NCBI RefSeq assembly: GCF_901709675.1
Contig: NC_051089.1
Location: 62,001 to 126,000, forward strand
DNA length: 64,000 nucleotides
DNA from: Syngnathus acus
Lineage: Eukaryota; Chordata; Actinopteri; Syngnathiformes; Syngnathidae
Direction of reading: 5' to 3'
Shown here: one piece after another, positions 44,901-56,400 of the stretch
How the letters are laid out: every line of letters begins with the position of its first letter
Position numbering within the stretch: the stretch's first letter is position 1
Program-made: the position numbers and the translations under genes
Notes under the pieces: model-generated
The model's input: only the letters and a program-made list of their open reading frames with translations
The model's database searches: none
Told to the model about the DNA's origin: nothing

Positions 44901-45082
44901 TCCAGGATGCTGGCTCGCTCGTCCGCCAGCCGCTCCTGCTCGCGGCCCAGCTGCTCCACGCCCAACGAGCTGAGCTCCGCCAAGTAGGCGGCCAGGTCCG
45001 CTCTGTCCCTCCAGCTGTCCGGGAAACAGTCCTGGAAGACGGACGCCCAATTGCTTTCGTCCTCCACGTCCACCATCGCCAT
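41950..45082 (-). CDS. COG8: COG8, conserved oligomeric Golgi complex subunit 8
   Basis: COG8 is a lobe B subunit of the COG tether that directs retrograde intra-Golgi vesicles and so glycosylation enzyme recycling. Six exons: 45082-44754, 44563-44356, 44174-43812, 43392-42958, 42531-42363 and 42221-41950. They total 1776 nt and encode 591 aa, against 612 in human. Highly conserved blocks are FANYHTFIRTADCTERIYRD, MNTLTLNRHTEILEILEIPQ, LMDTCVRNAYYDQALELAAY, VGYLRRMDALDEAELRVKFL, FGLSFSRVG-type LGLSFSRVGVDFRGRLAAAL, and LLDFPPLGRFLNHILAAFND. The last exon is acidic and divergent, ending LLWRPEP. An upstream in-frame ATG at 45094 adds MCSA. I chose MAMVDVEDE because both are equally plausible and it is nearer the conserved part. 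Confidence 0.96.
43611..43765. repeat. Imperfect tandem duplication in COG8 intron 3
   Basis: GGGCGTGTGCTTGGA occurs at about 43612 and 43687. AAGATGGAAACTAAACCTCT occurs at about 43630 and 43720. The second copy has an extra 15 bp in the middle. Confidence 0.75.
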
Positions 45083-46165
45083 GGCGGAACACAACGACGA
45101 GAAGACTAGCTAAAGTGTCCAAGGGGAACTACGGCGACGACGACGACATCAACAACGGGTCGGAGCCACGCGTACTTCCGTGTCTACTTCTTTGTCTGTC
45201 TCTCTGGGCGCCGGCCCAGGTGCAGACGTGCTGCTTATCGCCACCCTGCGGTCGCCAAAAGGAACTGTCAATTTCCTTCCGGCGGCCGGCTGACTGGCAC
45301 CTAGGTCAAGCAAGCAGGTCTCGGGGACCACTGCTTTGGCGGAATATTATTAAAACTATATTTTGCACCGAAGAAGGGTAACCCTATACAGGCTAAGTCT
45401 ATTTTGGGAATCTCCGCTGCAGTTGACATCATTTGGACAGACACATGATTCACAAAATGAGCTGGAAAATCAATCAAGTCCAAATAATGAATCCATTTTA
45501 CTTTAATAAATATTACAATTATTTTCCACGGGTCACCTGCAATAGCGCCACAGACCACTAGAGGGCCGTGGACCATCTCGACGGTCCATTCATATCCGAG
45601 TCCGCGTCAGGCATCTCGTCATTGCGGACAAGTCGTAGAGACTGGCCATTTGTGACAAAAGCTGACGTTGAGCAAATTTGGACAAAGACAGCTTAGCGCC
45701 CACCCGCCTGACGGTGACAGTGACGATGCGCCGTGCATGCTGTCGTCCTACCCCGCCCCAAATTTGATTTGAGCCATGCTTATATGGATCAACGCCCGCA
45801 AGGTGATGTACGCAATAGTAAGCGGGCCAAAGTTCAAAAGATTTTGTTTTATTTCCAAAATACGTGCGTACACGACATCTTCAGAGTGCAACGATGACAC
45901 GGAGAATCAGCATTTCCATGGAGCGCTAACAATAGGCGGCGCCCTATCAAAGTGGCCATCCCGCCATCGGCCATTGAAAACCGACGCGGTGCCTATTCCC
46001 AAATGGGCCAAAGGCACTAAGCGGCTCGGGCGAGTCGGTCCGCTCCGAATCCCGTCGTCAGCGCACTTCCTCGGAGCGAGGCCCGAATTTGCCCCGCGGC
46101 CAAATTCTGCCGGCCGGCGCCGGGCGGGCGCAGAGGCGACCGAGCAGAGGAGGATCTGGCGGCGT
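45083..46165. other. COG8 upstream region and KATNB1 3' flank
   Basis: No gene is recognised. The right part is presumably KATNB1 3' UTR, ending near AATAAA (minus) at 45848-45853, 313 bp beyond its stop. The left part is the COG8 promoter side, with GACGACGACGAC near 45138. Confidence 0.45.
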
Positions 46166-49100
46166 TCACGAGTGTTGGTCCAGCTGCGCCATGAGCATCC
46201 GCAGTTCCCCGAAGGCGGAGCCGTGCCGCCCCACCTGCGCCGCTTTGCTCTTCACCACGTTGTTGATGTTCTGCAGATGCTTGCTGCACACGTGGCACTT
46301 GTGCTGCCTGAAGAAGACGCGTCCAGGGTCAGAGGTCGCTCTGAGGAAAACCAGACAGGGGTCGGCGCTGCCGCTCACCGTTCCTCTCGCGTGACGTCCA
46401 CGCCCACCGATGGCCCCGCCCTCAGCGTTTCGCAGACCAGCGGCCAGAAATATTTCATGATGATCTTCAGGGATGTGCAACCGCACTGCATGTAACTGGC
46501 ACGCACCAAAGTGTGCGGTCGGTCAAGCCACACGTGAACGCGCGCGCGCACACACCAGCAGCACGAGCGACTGACCTTTCATATTTACTCTGCAGAAGGG
46601 TGTCAATCTGAGGAAGGCTGCTTGCGCACACATCCAAAGTCCATAGCGACCTGAACACGCACGCACGCACGCACACACGCACACTGTACATCATGTCCTG
46701 CGCACGACACACCGCGTGCGCGTGGGCGTGCGACTGACGGTTGCACGTTGATGATGTTGAGGACATCCACGACTATGGACAGGTCGTTCATTGCGACGGC
46801 GACGTCCAGCGCGCTCTGCGGACACACGTGAGGTTTCAATGTAGCAACACACGGCGTCAGCAATGTGGCTCTGCTCCGTGGCATTCAAACACCATTTTTG
46901 AAATCTTGCCAACGGCGCTACCTCCCGCATCTGTTGAATTCAAGCAGGCCGGACCGCCCGCTCGAGGGTGGGTGTGTTTCAGTCGTGTGTCGCTAATGGA
47001 AGAGCAATGGCCCGTGCCTGTTGTGGCCTTACCTTGATGCCCTGGCGGGCCCACACGTCTCTGACACTTTGCAGGTTCTTGCGTCGGTTGCTGAGCATGA
47101 CGCACATGGTGGCGTGCCCGTTTTGGATGTGATTCAAAACGTCGCTCTCGCTTAGGATTCCTCCGCCGCGGCGGGCCTGGAGGCAAAAAGCGCATGCTGC
47201 GATAAGGCCGCAGCGGCGGCCGCGAACAAAATGGAAGCCTCACCGACAGGAAGTCGGCCACGTCCAGGCCGCTGGGCTCGCTCCTGCTGGCCGGGAATAT
47301 TTCGACCGGCGGAGGCTGGGCTTGCTCGCTGGCGGACGGGGCGGCCCGTTTCACACAGGCAACCACCGTCGGCTCTACCCGCTGGACCGGAGTGGACGGG
47401 GCCGCCGACGTGGAAACCTGTCACACGCAGAGCAGACTTTGAGCGGCCGGACGCACACGCGCCCGTGGGGAGGGAGGGAGGGATGCTGGCTGACCGGCAG
47501 CTGTTGGTCGGGACAAAGCGCTGCCGCCGCCGCCGCCACATTGCCATCGGCTCCTTCTGAGGACAGGGAAGATGGCCACGGCGGTCACGTGATGTCGCCG
47601 CGTGACGACGAGCTGACTCACCGTCCTCGGGCGGGGCGGGAAAAGGCTCCGACATCCCGGGAGGCGTCCGACCTGAAGGCAAAAGAGTCGGTGACCTGCG
47701 TGACCTGCAGGCTTGTGCCTGCGTGCGCGCGGGCGTCTGTACAGATGGCGTTGCGGGGCTGGAATATTTCCCGGTAGTCTTGCGCGTTGTGGATTTGGGC
47801 CGAGGAAGCTTTGTCGTCCGCCTCGTCTTCGCTGGGGCTACGCCTCTCCCCTTCGGGACTCCGCCTCTCGGCTTCCGCGCTCCTCTTGAGGCTGAAGACG
47901 CAGGATTAGCATAGGGCTCCCGACGGCGTGGAGCCAGCCGCGCCGCTCCCCATGTCTCACCCTTGAGACGGCGAGGCCGGGCGTTGGTAGCTGCGGCGCG
48001 GTCCGCCCGCCTTGCCGCCGGTGGGCTGCACGCCGGCCGGGGCCGCCGGAGCCATGTCATTCTCCGCGGCGGCGTTTGGCGCAGCGCTGGTCTTGACGCG
48101 CTTAAGGTCCACCACGTAGGTTGACACGCTGCTCAGCTGGTGAGACACGCCCATCTGACCGTCCAAAAAGACAGGACAGGAAACGTGAGCTCACGCCGGT
48201 GCCGCCACTGTGGTCTTGGTGCGCAGGTTTCACTCGGCGCTCGGGACGCAACGCACCAGCTGCTGGTTGCAGAGCGCCAGGTCGGCCACCCGCCCCCAGC
48301 CCACCGTCACCGTGTCCAGCCAGCGCTCGGGTTCCCACGCGCACACGCCCAGGACGTCGGCGTGGCCGCTGTACAGGCAGCTGCCGTCGGCGCTGAACAT
48401 CACACACCTGCGGGAAGATTTGTGTGAAAAAGCTTCACGTGGCTTCGGCCCAAAAGACGACGAGCCATCACTCGAGAGCGTCCGCACGACGTCTGCGCTC
48501 GAGCTAAATGTCGCTCGAGGAGGCTTGGAATCCCTAAAGGCGCAGGCCGTCGTTCAGACATCACCCACGTGCAGGAGAATTTTGCGAGCGGTCGGAGGGA
48601 GCCGGCGCTTGCTTCTCCTCCGCTCACTTGCTCCTGCCCTGCAAAACGGGCACAGCGGCAAAGCGCCTTTGCTACCTTTGTCACCAAGATGCGACTCGGA
48701 AGCGTCGCCTCTCGCTCCAGCTAGTCAATTTCATTTGAGAATGGATGAATGGCAGGCAGGCGCTTGCTTAACAATCTGCTTTGCGGCCAAGCATCTGCCT
48801 GAGCAGCAGGTCGCCGCCGCCGCCTCGTGCGACATTTCTACTGGCCGTCGTACGTGCCAGACGTGTGGTCACGACTCACCTGATGGCGCCCGTGTCCTGT
48901 AGCGCCCCTACCTGGCAGAACTTCTCCAGATCCCACAGCCTCACCCACCTGCGCGCACACACACAAGGAGCAGGGGGAAAGCCAGCGCAGCGGTGGCACG
49001 GCACGGCGGCGGCGAGATGGGGGCACCTGTCGGCGCCACCCGAGGCCAACAGATATTCGTTGGGGTGGAACTGGATGGTGCCGACAGCGGCCGTGTGCGC

Positions 49101-50568
49101 CGTGAACTCTGTGATGGTCTTGGCCTGCTTCAGGTCCCACAGCTGTGGCACAACACGGCCACGCGTTACAAGCTTCAAAAGGCGCATCCACTTATCCCGC
49201 CCCCTTTACCTTGACCGTGCAGTCGTCGCTCGCCGACGCCAACCACTTCCCGTCAGGGCTGAAGGCCAAACTCCGGACGGCCGCGGTGTGACCCTGGAAG
49301 AGGGTCAGGCGAGCTCCAAGCCGGCAAGGGAGGAAACTGACGCGGCGGGCCACCATCTTACCTTGTACCTGTAAATGGGGCCTTTCCTGCGCACGTCCCA
49401 CATCTGTTGGACGACATCCGCCAGTGACGAGACACGGAACAGTCAGGTGACGTGAGAGCAGAGCAGAGCATCGTGCCAAACACACAGCAACACACACACA
49501 CACACCTTGATGTTGGTGTCGGTGGAGCCGGACACCAAAAAGTCTCCAAAAGGATGGAAAGCAAAACTGGTGATGCTGGATTTGTGTCCCGGTAGCGTTC
49601 GTAGCACTGCGCACATTCACACAGACGGACGCAGCGGGGTTCAACGTTCATGGCGGGGCGCAGAGAAAAGCGGCGAGCCATTATTTGCCACGTTGCGTCA
49701 GGCGTTATACCGAGACATAACGCGCACCTGATCAGGAAAGCCATTAGCTTCTAGCTGGCTAATCGTTAGTCGCCCTGCATACGTTTTGGCATCGACGGCG
49801 GCTCCACAATGTAAAAAATGGCGAGGGATGGTTACACCTCGAGCGGCAACTATCAAATCCGCCATATCCAAATGTCTTTGCGACCGTTAATGACCACCAA
49901 TGGAGTGCCAACGCCTTTCAAAATGAACGCCCGCGTACGCAATCGTCCGCACAGCACGCCTCCAACACGGATGGAGACAAAAGCAGAGCGGCGCCTCGCA
50001 GAGCAGCAAGAAGGGAAGCGTTCTGACTCTTGGCGGCCTCCAGGTCCCACACCAGGATGGATCCCGACTGCGAGCCGGTGGCCAGCTGCTCCTCGGACGC
50101 GTTGAAGTGGACGCACTCCACCGCCTTCCTGTGGCCGCACAGACTCTTGCCGCCGTAAACAAGCACACAAGCAGACGTCACAACCAGCGGTTGCTGCAAG
50201 GGGCCGTCCATTGCTGCGCGCGCGCACAGTACCATGATGCAGTTGGCCTTGCTGACGGACCAGATGTTGACTTTGCAATCTTCGCCTGCGCTCGCCAGGA
50301 GGCGACCCGTACGTTTGCCCAGAGAGGCGCAGCAAACGCGACTGCCGTGAGCCTCAAACTCCTCTGCATACACGCACGCACGCACACACACACACACACA
50401 CGCACGCACGCACGCACGCACACACACGTTAAAGCCTACATGGAAAGGGCACACATGCAATCATGGCGACGCGCTGTCCATTTGGAGCCAGACGCCGGCC
50501 AGATGATGCTTAGGGAGGCAATCAGACTCACGCAGTCGCCAGGAGATCTTGGCGGCGGCTGCCGCCAT
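46166..50568 (-). CDS. KATNB1: KATNB1, katanin p80 regulatory subunit B1
   Basis: KATNB1 encodes the katanin p80 subunit, which targets the p60 AAA ATPase to centrosomes and microtubules for severing. Nineteen exons run from 50568-50532, 50363-50233, 50145-50028, 49606-49506, 49403-49362 and 49293-49210, to 46495-46379 and 46307-46166. They sum to 2034 nt and 677 aa, against 655 in human. The N-terminal WD40 propeller includes [59 protein letters not shown] and [16 protein letters not shown] disordered linker has [20 protein letters not shown] and [11 protein letters not shown]. The C-terminal con80 domain, which binds p60, has [40 protein letters not shown] and [14 protein letters not shown]. 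It ends [10 protein letters not shown]. The first coding exon is [13 protein letters not shown]. It lies directly upstream of COG8 and downstream of KIFC3 in the same orientation. Confidence 0.97.
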
Positions 50569-52261
50569 GACGACTCTGCGCACCGGACTCGCTCGCACGC
50601 CCGTCCGTAGTCTGTTCCCCAGCTGTGTTGAGCTGAGGAAGCCATTTGGAAAAGTTTACCAACTAGCTAACACATCATCTGGAACGCTACAGACGGGCTA
50701 ACAAAAGCAGCATTGTTCTTAAAGTGGTGATAAACTTTGAGTATGTCACGCAGTTCGTTACATTGGAACACAAACAACAACGAGAGGCGCAGGCGCGGTC
50801 CGACACGACCACCGAGTGACTGCGTCCCGAATTCAAGTGATGATGGGCCGGCCACCTGTTCAAATTCCAGCCACAAATGTTAAAAATAGCTAACATTTGG
50901 ATGTTAATCCAGTTAAACTGATCATTGCTTGATCATTTCACCAACCCAACACAGGTAAGCGTACAGGTCGAGCGAGACAACACAAAAGATGCTGTGGTCA
51001 CGGCTCAGCTCAGCCCGTGTTTGGTGTGCACGTCGCATTACCCAATTTTCGATGTCGGTTTGTGGCGGGCGCCTGGATTAGTTTCTTTTTCAGGAGTGTT
51101 GTTTTCAAATTTCAATTTGCCGACCGACCAGGCCTGCTTGCACTTGAACTAGGAAGGCTATAAAAGCCAAACTCTCGACACATCGTGAAACGTTGGACAA
51201 TCGCCGAGCATGAACGAACGAGATCTCCCTTCAACATGACCCAAGTTGACGGGCGAAGGTGCTTGCGCGTCGCGTCGCATCGCATCGCAGCGCGTCGCGT
51301 GGCGGGCACGAGGCTGAGCGAGCGGACGGAGCTTGGAGGAAAAGTATGCTAACGAACGCTTCGTATGAGAGAAGCGGAAAAAAGCGACAGCGGGCGGCGG
51401 CTAGCTGGTTATCCGCCAGCGGGCGTTAGCATCCAAAGCAGCAACAAGCTAAAGGCGGCATAGAAGCGAGAAAAAGCTCAAGCGTATCAAACAAAAGACG
51501 CCTCGCTGTTTACCTGGCGAGCCGAGCTCCAACTTGTCACCGTCCGAGCGCCGGCCGGTCGGTCGGTCGGTCGGCGATGAACACCGACGACGGTGACGAT
51601 TGTTGTCAAACGGACACGCGTGCGCAGCTTAGCAACTGTCCGGTCCAGATGACGTCACACAGAGCCCGCCCCCTACACCGGAAGAAGCGCTCTTCGTACA
51701 TTTGTATAGATTGTTAAACAAGAGAAAAAACGAGGATGACGACACGTTGACTTTGTGTGTTCGTTTTGGCGGGGGTTTTAATAACAGCTATGATCAAAGG
51801 TTGGTCTTGTGGCTGCGTAGGTTCCGGCCGGGCTCGGGGCAAGAATGCCAGGTGTGATGACGGCTGCCTTCTGCTGCATGGCGCCCTTTAAACGATAGCA
51901 GGGCTCGGAGCACCCCCCACCAGCGATCGTACAAAATAAACGACTACTCTCAGAGCACTAATCACAAACACAACGCACAACAATCGCATGTTCAAATCTC
52001 TCGTTTGTTTTAAATTGATGGAGAGCTATTTCATGATAAGAGCCAGACGCTCTTCCACACTATCCCACCCACAAACATATTGCCATGTGGAATAACGCCA
52101 GGCACGTGGTTCTTAGGCATCGATTGTTATTTACAGGACAGAACGACTTGATCGACCCACATCCCCTGCGGTTGCTTTTGTTGGAACGACACGCGACCGA
52201 CCGCCATTTGCCGAGTTGCAACAACTCATCACGCAGCTGAAGAATGTTTGTAGTTTCCATG
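50569..52261. promoter_or_regulatory. KATNB1 promoter side and KIFC3 3' flank
   Basis: No coding exon is seen. A palindromic CRE (TGACGTCA) at 51650-51657 is followed by a GC-box-like GCCCGCCCCC and an ETS-like CCGGAAG (51664-51688). This suggests the KATNB1 transcription start near 51600, about 1 kb from its ATG, with a 5' UTR intron between. A short GGTC repeat lies at 51557-51575. Confidence 0.5.
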
Positions 52262-52267
52262 TTTATT
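52262..52267 (-). terminator. Possible KIFC3 polyadenylation signal
   Basis: AATAAA on the minus strand lies about 1.14 kb beyond the KIFC3 stop, next to an A-rich tract at 52268-52300. It is the first canonical signal I noticed downstream. Confidence 0.4.
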
Positions 52268-53407
52268 AAAAATGAAAAAAAAAAAGAAAAAAAAAAAAGC
52301 AAACAACCACTTCCAGTCACGTCACGCACCCAATATGGTCGATAGCAAAAGTCCACCTCGCATATTCGCTCGCTCGATCGGCCGGCCGGAGCGAGAGGAG
52401 CGGCGTCATCGGAAGAAAACCTCAAAGTCCGTTGAAAGACGAGCACCGATAACAGTTTGTGGAAAGTGCAAGAAAGCGGAACACTGTTGTCGGGCGTTGA
52501 CGGGCAAAGGCGTCACCGTCGCCATGGCGACGCGCAGCGCGCGCTCCTCACGCTGCCATCTTCAGTCGCCCTGCGAAGAACAAGTGACAGGTCGGGTGAC
52601 GCGCATAAGTTTATGAAAGCAACGTCGGAGTTGGAACGGACGGGCGGCTAATCGCCTCATTTGGTTTCTCCCGAGGATGGAGGCGGCGCAAACGGGCTAA
52701 TGAGGGTTAGGAGCGTGGATTGAAAAGCGCATTGACGACGAACGCAACTACGCTACCGTCTATCGCCGCAAACTCGAGCGAGATGAATTCAAAGTCAAAT
52801 CTAACGTCAATAGTGGCATTCAAAAGGAACTTTACAGATTCACAGCCCGTGAGTGGGATAAAACTTGTGACTTCATGTTAAGCGACTGTCGTCTCTCTCT
52901 CTCTCCCCCGAATGAGGATGGACTTGCGGCGCCAAAGAGTGACGTTGCTCATCAAGAATACGTTGTGAATGCAAAAAACCCCAACTAATTTGACGGCAGG
53001 GTTCGTTCTGAGGCCGGGCCGCAGTGGAGGGCGGCGGGCTTTGCGGCGGACCCGCTTCGGCTCGCCAGACTGATCATCATTTGTGCCGACGATCCTTTGC
53101 AAATGCTTGACTTGGCACCTTTTCCAAAAGGCTGCTTTGCGCGCACGTACCCGTGGAGAGTTGCGCGTTGGATTTCCGTCGAGAGCCGGCGGGCGCTGCG
53201 GAGTTTAGGGAGGAGCCGGCGCTGCTGCTACGGGATAAGGGGAGGGGCCCCGGGGCAGTGTCCCTCTGCACAGACGACCAAAGTCAGCGCCGCCGACCCA
53301 AAGCGGATCGCCGCGAGTCGCACAGTCGCCGGGCTTTGGCCTCGTGACTCGTCGCGCCCGACCGGGAGTGGGAAGCACGCACGCCAAGCGAGAAGCACAA
53401 AAGACGT

Positions 53408-56400
53408 CTATTTGCAAAGTGCGCGGCGGCGGCGGGACGGACTGGAAAAAAGCGAGTTGACCTCCAGGCTTTGGTGCGTCGGCGAGGACGAAGCCGAGCG
53501 GCTGTCTGGCCTCCCGCAGGCGGCGAGCTCCACGCTGCGAACGCGCTGAGCGAACTTCAGCGAACACAGCGACTCGCTCACGTCGGCCGGCGCCGGAGAC
53601 ACCTGAGGGAGCACGGCGAGGAGTAAGCGGGGCGGCAGCCAGCGAGCCAGCGAGCCAGCAAGCGTGCGCCGGTGCTCGCACCTGCACCATCATCAGCGTC
53701 TTGCTGTCCCCTCGCAAGCTGTCCTGCAGCAGGAAGGTGAGCCGCGAGTTCCTGAAGGGGACGTGAGCGCGCTTGCGGCGCAGCGCGTCCATCACGTCGC
53801 CCAGCGCCGACAGAGACTTGTTGATGTGGCGAGCCTCGCGCAGGCGCCCGCCCTCGGCACCCGATCGGCCCACCCGCTCAGAGCCGGCCAGGTCCACCAG
53901 GTTCAGCTTACCTGAGGGCAAAGGGAAGGACGTCACACGGCCGAGGCGAGGCGACGGCGCGGCGTCACCTTGCGTGCGAATCCCCGTAGTGCCGTTGAGT
54001 CCCGCCACGCTGACCATGAGCAGAGCATGAGAGCGAGAACTGCGCTCGTTGAGGTCGGTGCACGCCGTCGCCCGGCTGGCTCGCCCCGCCTCCAGAACCT
54101 GAAGCGCGGCGGCAGCGCAGTTCAAATGTCACGCAACCGGGATACTGACGAGGAGCGTTGGACGTGGCCGAGACAAAAGAGGAGGTCTGGGCCCGACGCG
54201 CCGGACGCCGGCCCCCTTTCCCTTCTCCGCTTTTGCCTCGCTGGACTTTGCGCAAAGGCTTTGAAATAGCGGCTGTGGAACTCGACCGAGTAAGTCTCAG
54301 CTTTCTCAACATCAAGAAAAAGACTAAAAGGCAAGATCACAGCCTAACCCTAACCCAAATCCAGCAGCGCCATACCTGGTTGACGTCGTCGACGGTACGC
54401 ACGGCCACACGTGTCAGTCCGGGGACGTAAAGCTGCCCGCTGCCGTCGGGATTCATCTTGATGTCCAGTCTGTCCGCCGGCCGGTCGCTGAGGAGGTCCC
54501 TGAGCGGCCATGGACGCACGTGAGCGTCGCCCCGACCACGGCGAGCACGGCGACGGACGCTCACCTCAGCGCCTCATTGTAAATCTCCAGCATGCTGACG
54601 CAGATGTGGAATTCCCACTCGGGGCTTCTGTCGGCCACCCGAGAGAAAAGCAGGCGCAGCGCTCGCTGGTTTAGGCCCGGGTCCGACGCCACGCCCTGCC
54701 CGCACGTGTTTATATGAGCAGAGACCAAATTGCACATTCATACGCCAGCTGAAGCCAACCTCCATGGTGTAAGTCTTCCCCGAGCCTGTCTGTCCGTAGG
54801 CGAAGATGCAAACGTGGAAGCCGTCCACGCAGGACGTGACCAGCGCCTCCACCTCCTCAAATACCTGCAGTCAAAGGCCGCCGCCGTCAAAAAAGGGGTG
54901 GGGTGGGGCTGGGCTGGGCCCGGCCCGGCCGGGCTCGCTCACCTCCACCTGCGTCGCCTGCGGCCCGAAGACTTTGTCCAGCTCAAAGGTCGTCACCTTG
55001 CCCTTGTCGTCGAGGTACAGGACGCCATCATCGTCCGGGTCGTAGGTCAACGCGTCGCCCTCCTCCCCGCAGCCGCGGACGGGACGGACGCGGCACAACA
55101 CCCGGATATTTCCTGGCGACAAAGCGTGCCGCAAAAGAGCTCAGAAGCTGCCAAGACGTGGTTCCGTTGGAACGCTTCTCCCTTTTGCAGAGGGGGGGAA
55201 TCTCCATCCCAATCATCAACGTAAAACAGATTGCCTCCAAAAGGGTGAAGTGAGGTGGACAAACCTTTGAGCTGGACCAGCTGGTTATGGATCTTCTTCC
55301 TCAGGTTCATCTCACGTTTGTATTTGTCCACAAGCTTCAGGTTGGTCACGCTCACCTCGCCGATCAGGTGACAGATCTGCACATGCGGCGACACGCTCAA
55401 TTGAAGGAGCCAGGCTCGCTCGCTCGGTCACAGCGTTGCCACTCGCTCCCACCTCGCGCTTGGCGTCGTCGATGGCGTTGCGCAGCATGGCGGGGAAGTG
55501 ATGCACTTGCTTCTTCAGCGTGTTGTAGTCGCTGGTGAGCGTCCTCAAGGCGGGATGGAGCCCCGCCAGCTTGCTGCGCACACCTGAAACGGACGGCCAT
55601 ACCGACGACAATGCCGACTCAGCGCAAAAGCAAAAAGCCGCTCTGCGTCCGTGGCGGCCTCCTTCAGAGAAAGGCGGCGGCGGCGGTGGAATTGGAAAGC
55701 CGCGCATTGCTTGCTTTCTTTCCTAAGGCAGCAATCAAAGTCTCGACCGGGCAATGCAACGCTGGCGCGCCAGCACCACTCGGTGGCGGAATTCGCTCCA
55801 TTTGTCTGACCTGCCAGGTTGTCGTGCACGGCCTTCATTTGGCTCTCAGCCCTGACGAAGGCCTCCTGGATGACGCGCTCCTTCTCCTCCTTCAGCCGCA
55901 GCAGCTCGCCGTCCAGCCGCTTGTGCGCACGCTCCATCTCGCCGTCGTACACCGCCACCTGGAAGCCAGCACCGCACGGTCACGTGGCCGCCGTGGCTGA
56001 GCTAGGCTAACGTCTAAACCGGGATTGGGCCACTTCTTGGCTCGTGCCGGAGCCGTGCGCGCTCACACCACCTTGAATCGTTTCACCGGGAGTAACGAAG
56101 GCTTTTGGCTTACACCAAAAGCAAATACCGGCACGGACAGAAGGCTGCACAAAGCGCCGTTTCTCTTGGCGCCAGCTCTCCTCCACATGCCGTTAGCGTG
56201 CGAGCGTTACTTACCTGCGTCCTGAGCTGGGCGCACGTCCTTTGCGACTGCTGCAGTTGCGTCTCCAGCTCCCTCAGCAGGTGGCGCTGCACGCAAACTT
56301 GCTCTTGCAGCAAAGCATTTTGTACACGTAGCCGAGATTCCGCCTCCGCCGCAGTCTGACCAGCACAACAATGTTCAGCGCCGGCCGCCTAAAGGCGCTC

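Noticed and set aside
52060-52446. A 128-codon minus-strand frame with a hydrophobic SFFFSFLI run
   Set aside because: The hydrophobic run comes from an A-rich tract in the KIFC3 3' flank. No family similarity and no splice partners were found.
53205-53681. Extension of the KIFC3 motor frame past MMVQ for about 160 codons
   Set aside because: The family continues with [20 protein letters not shown] in another frame, after a clear GTGCGAG donor and CTGAG/CAG acceptor, so the extension is intronic.
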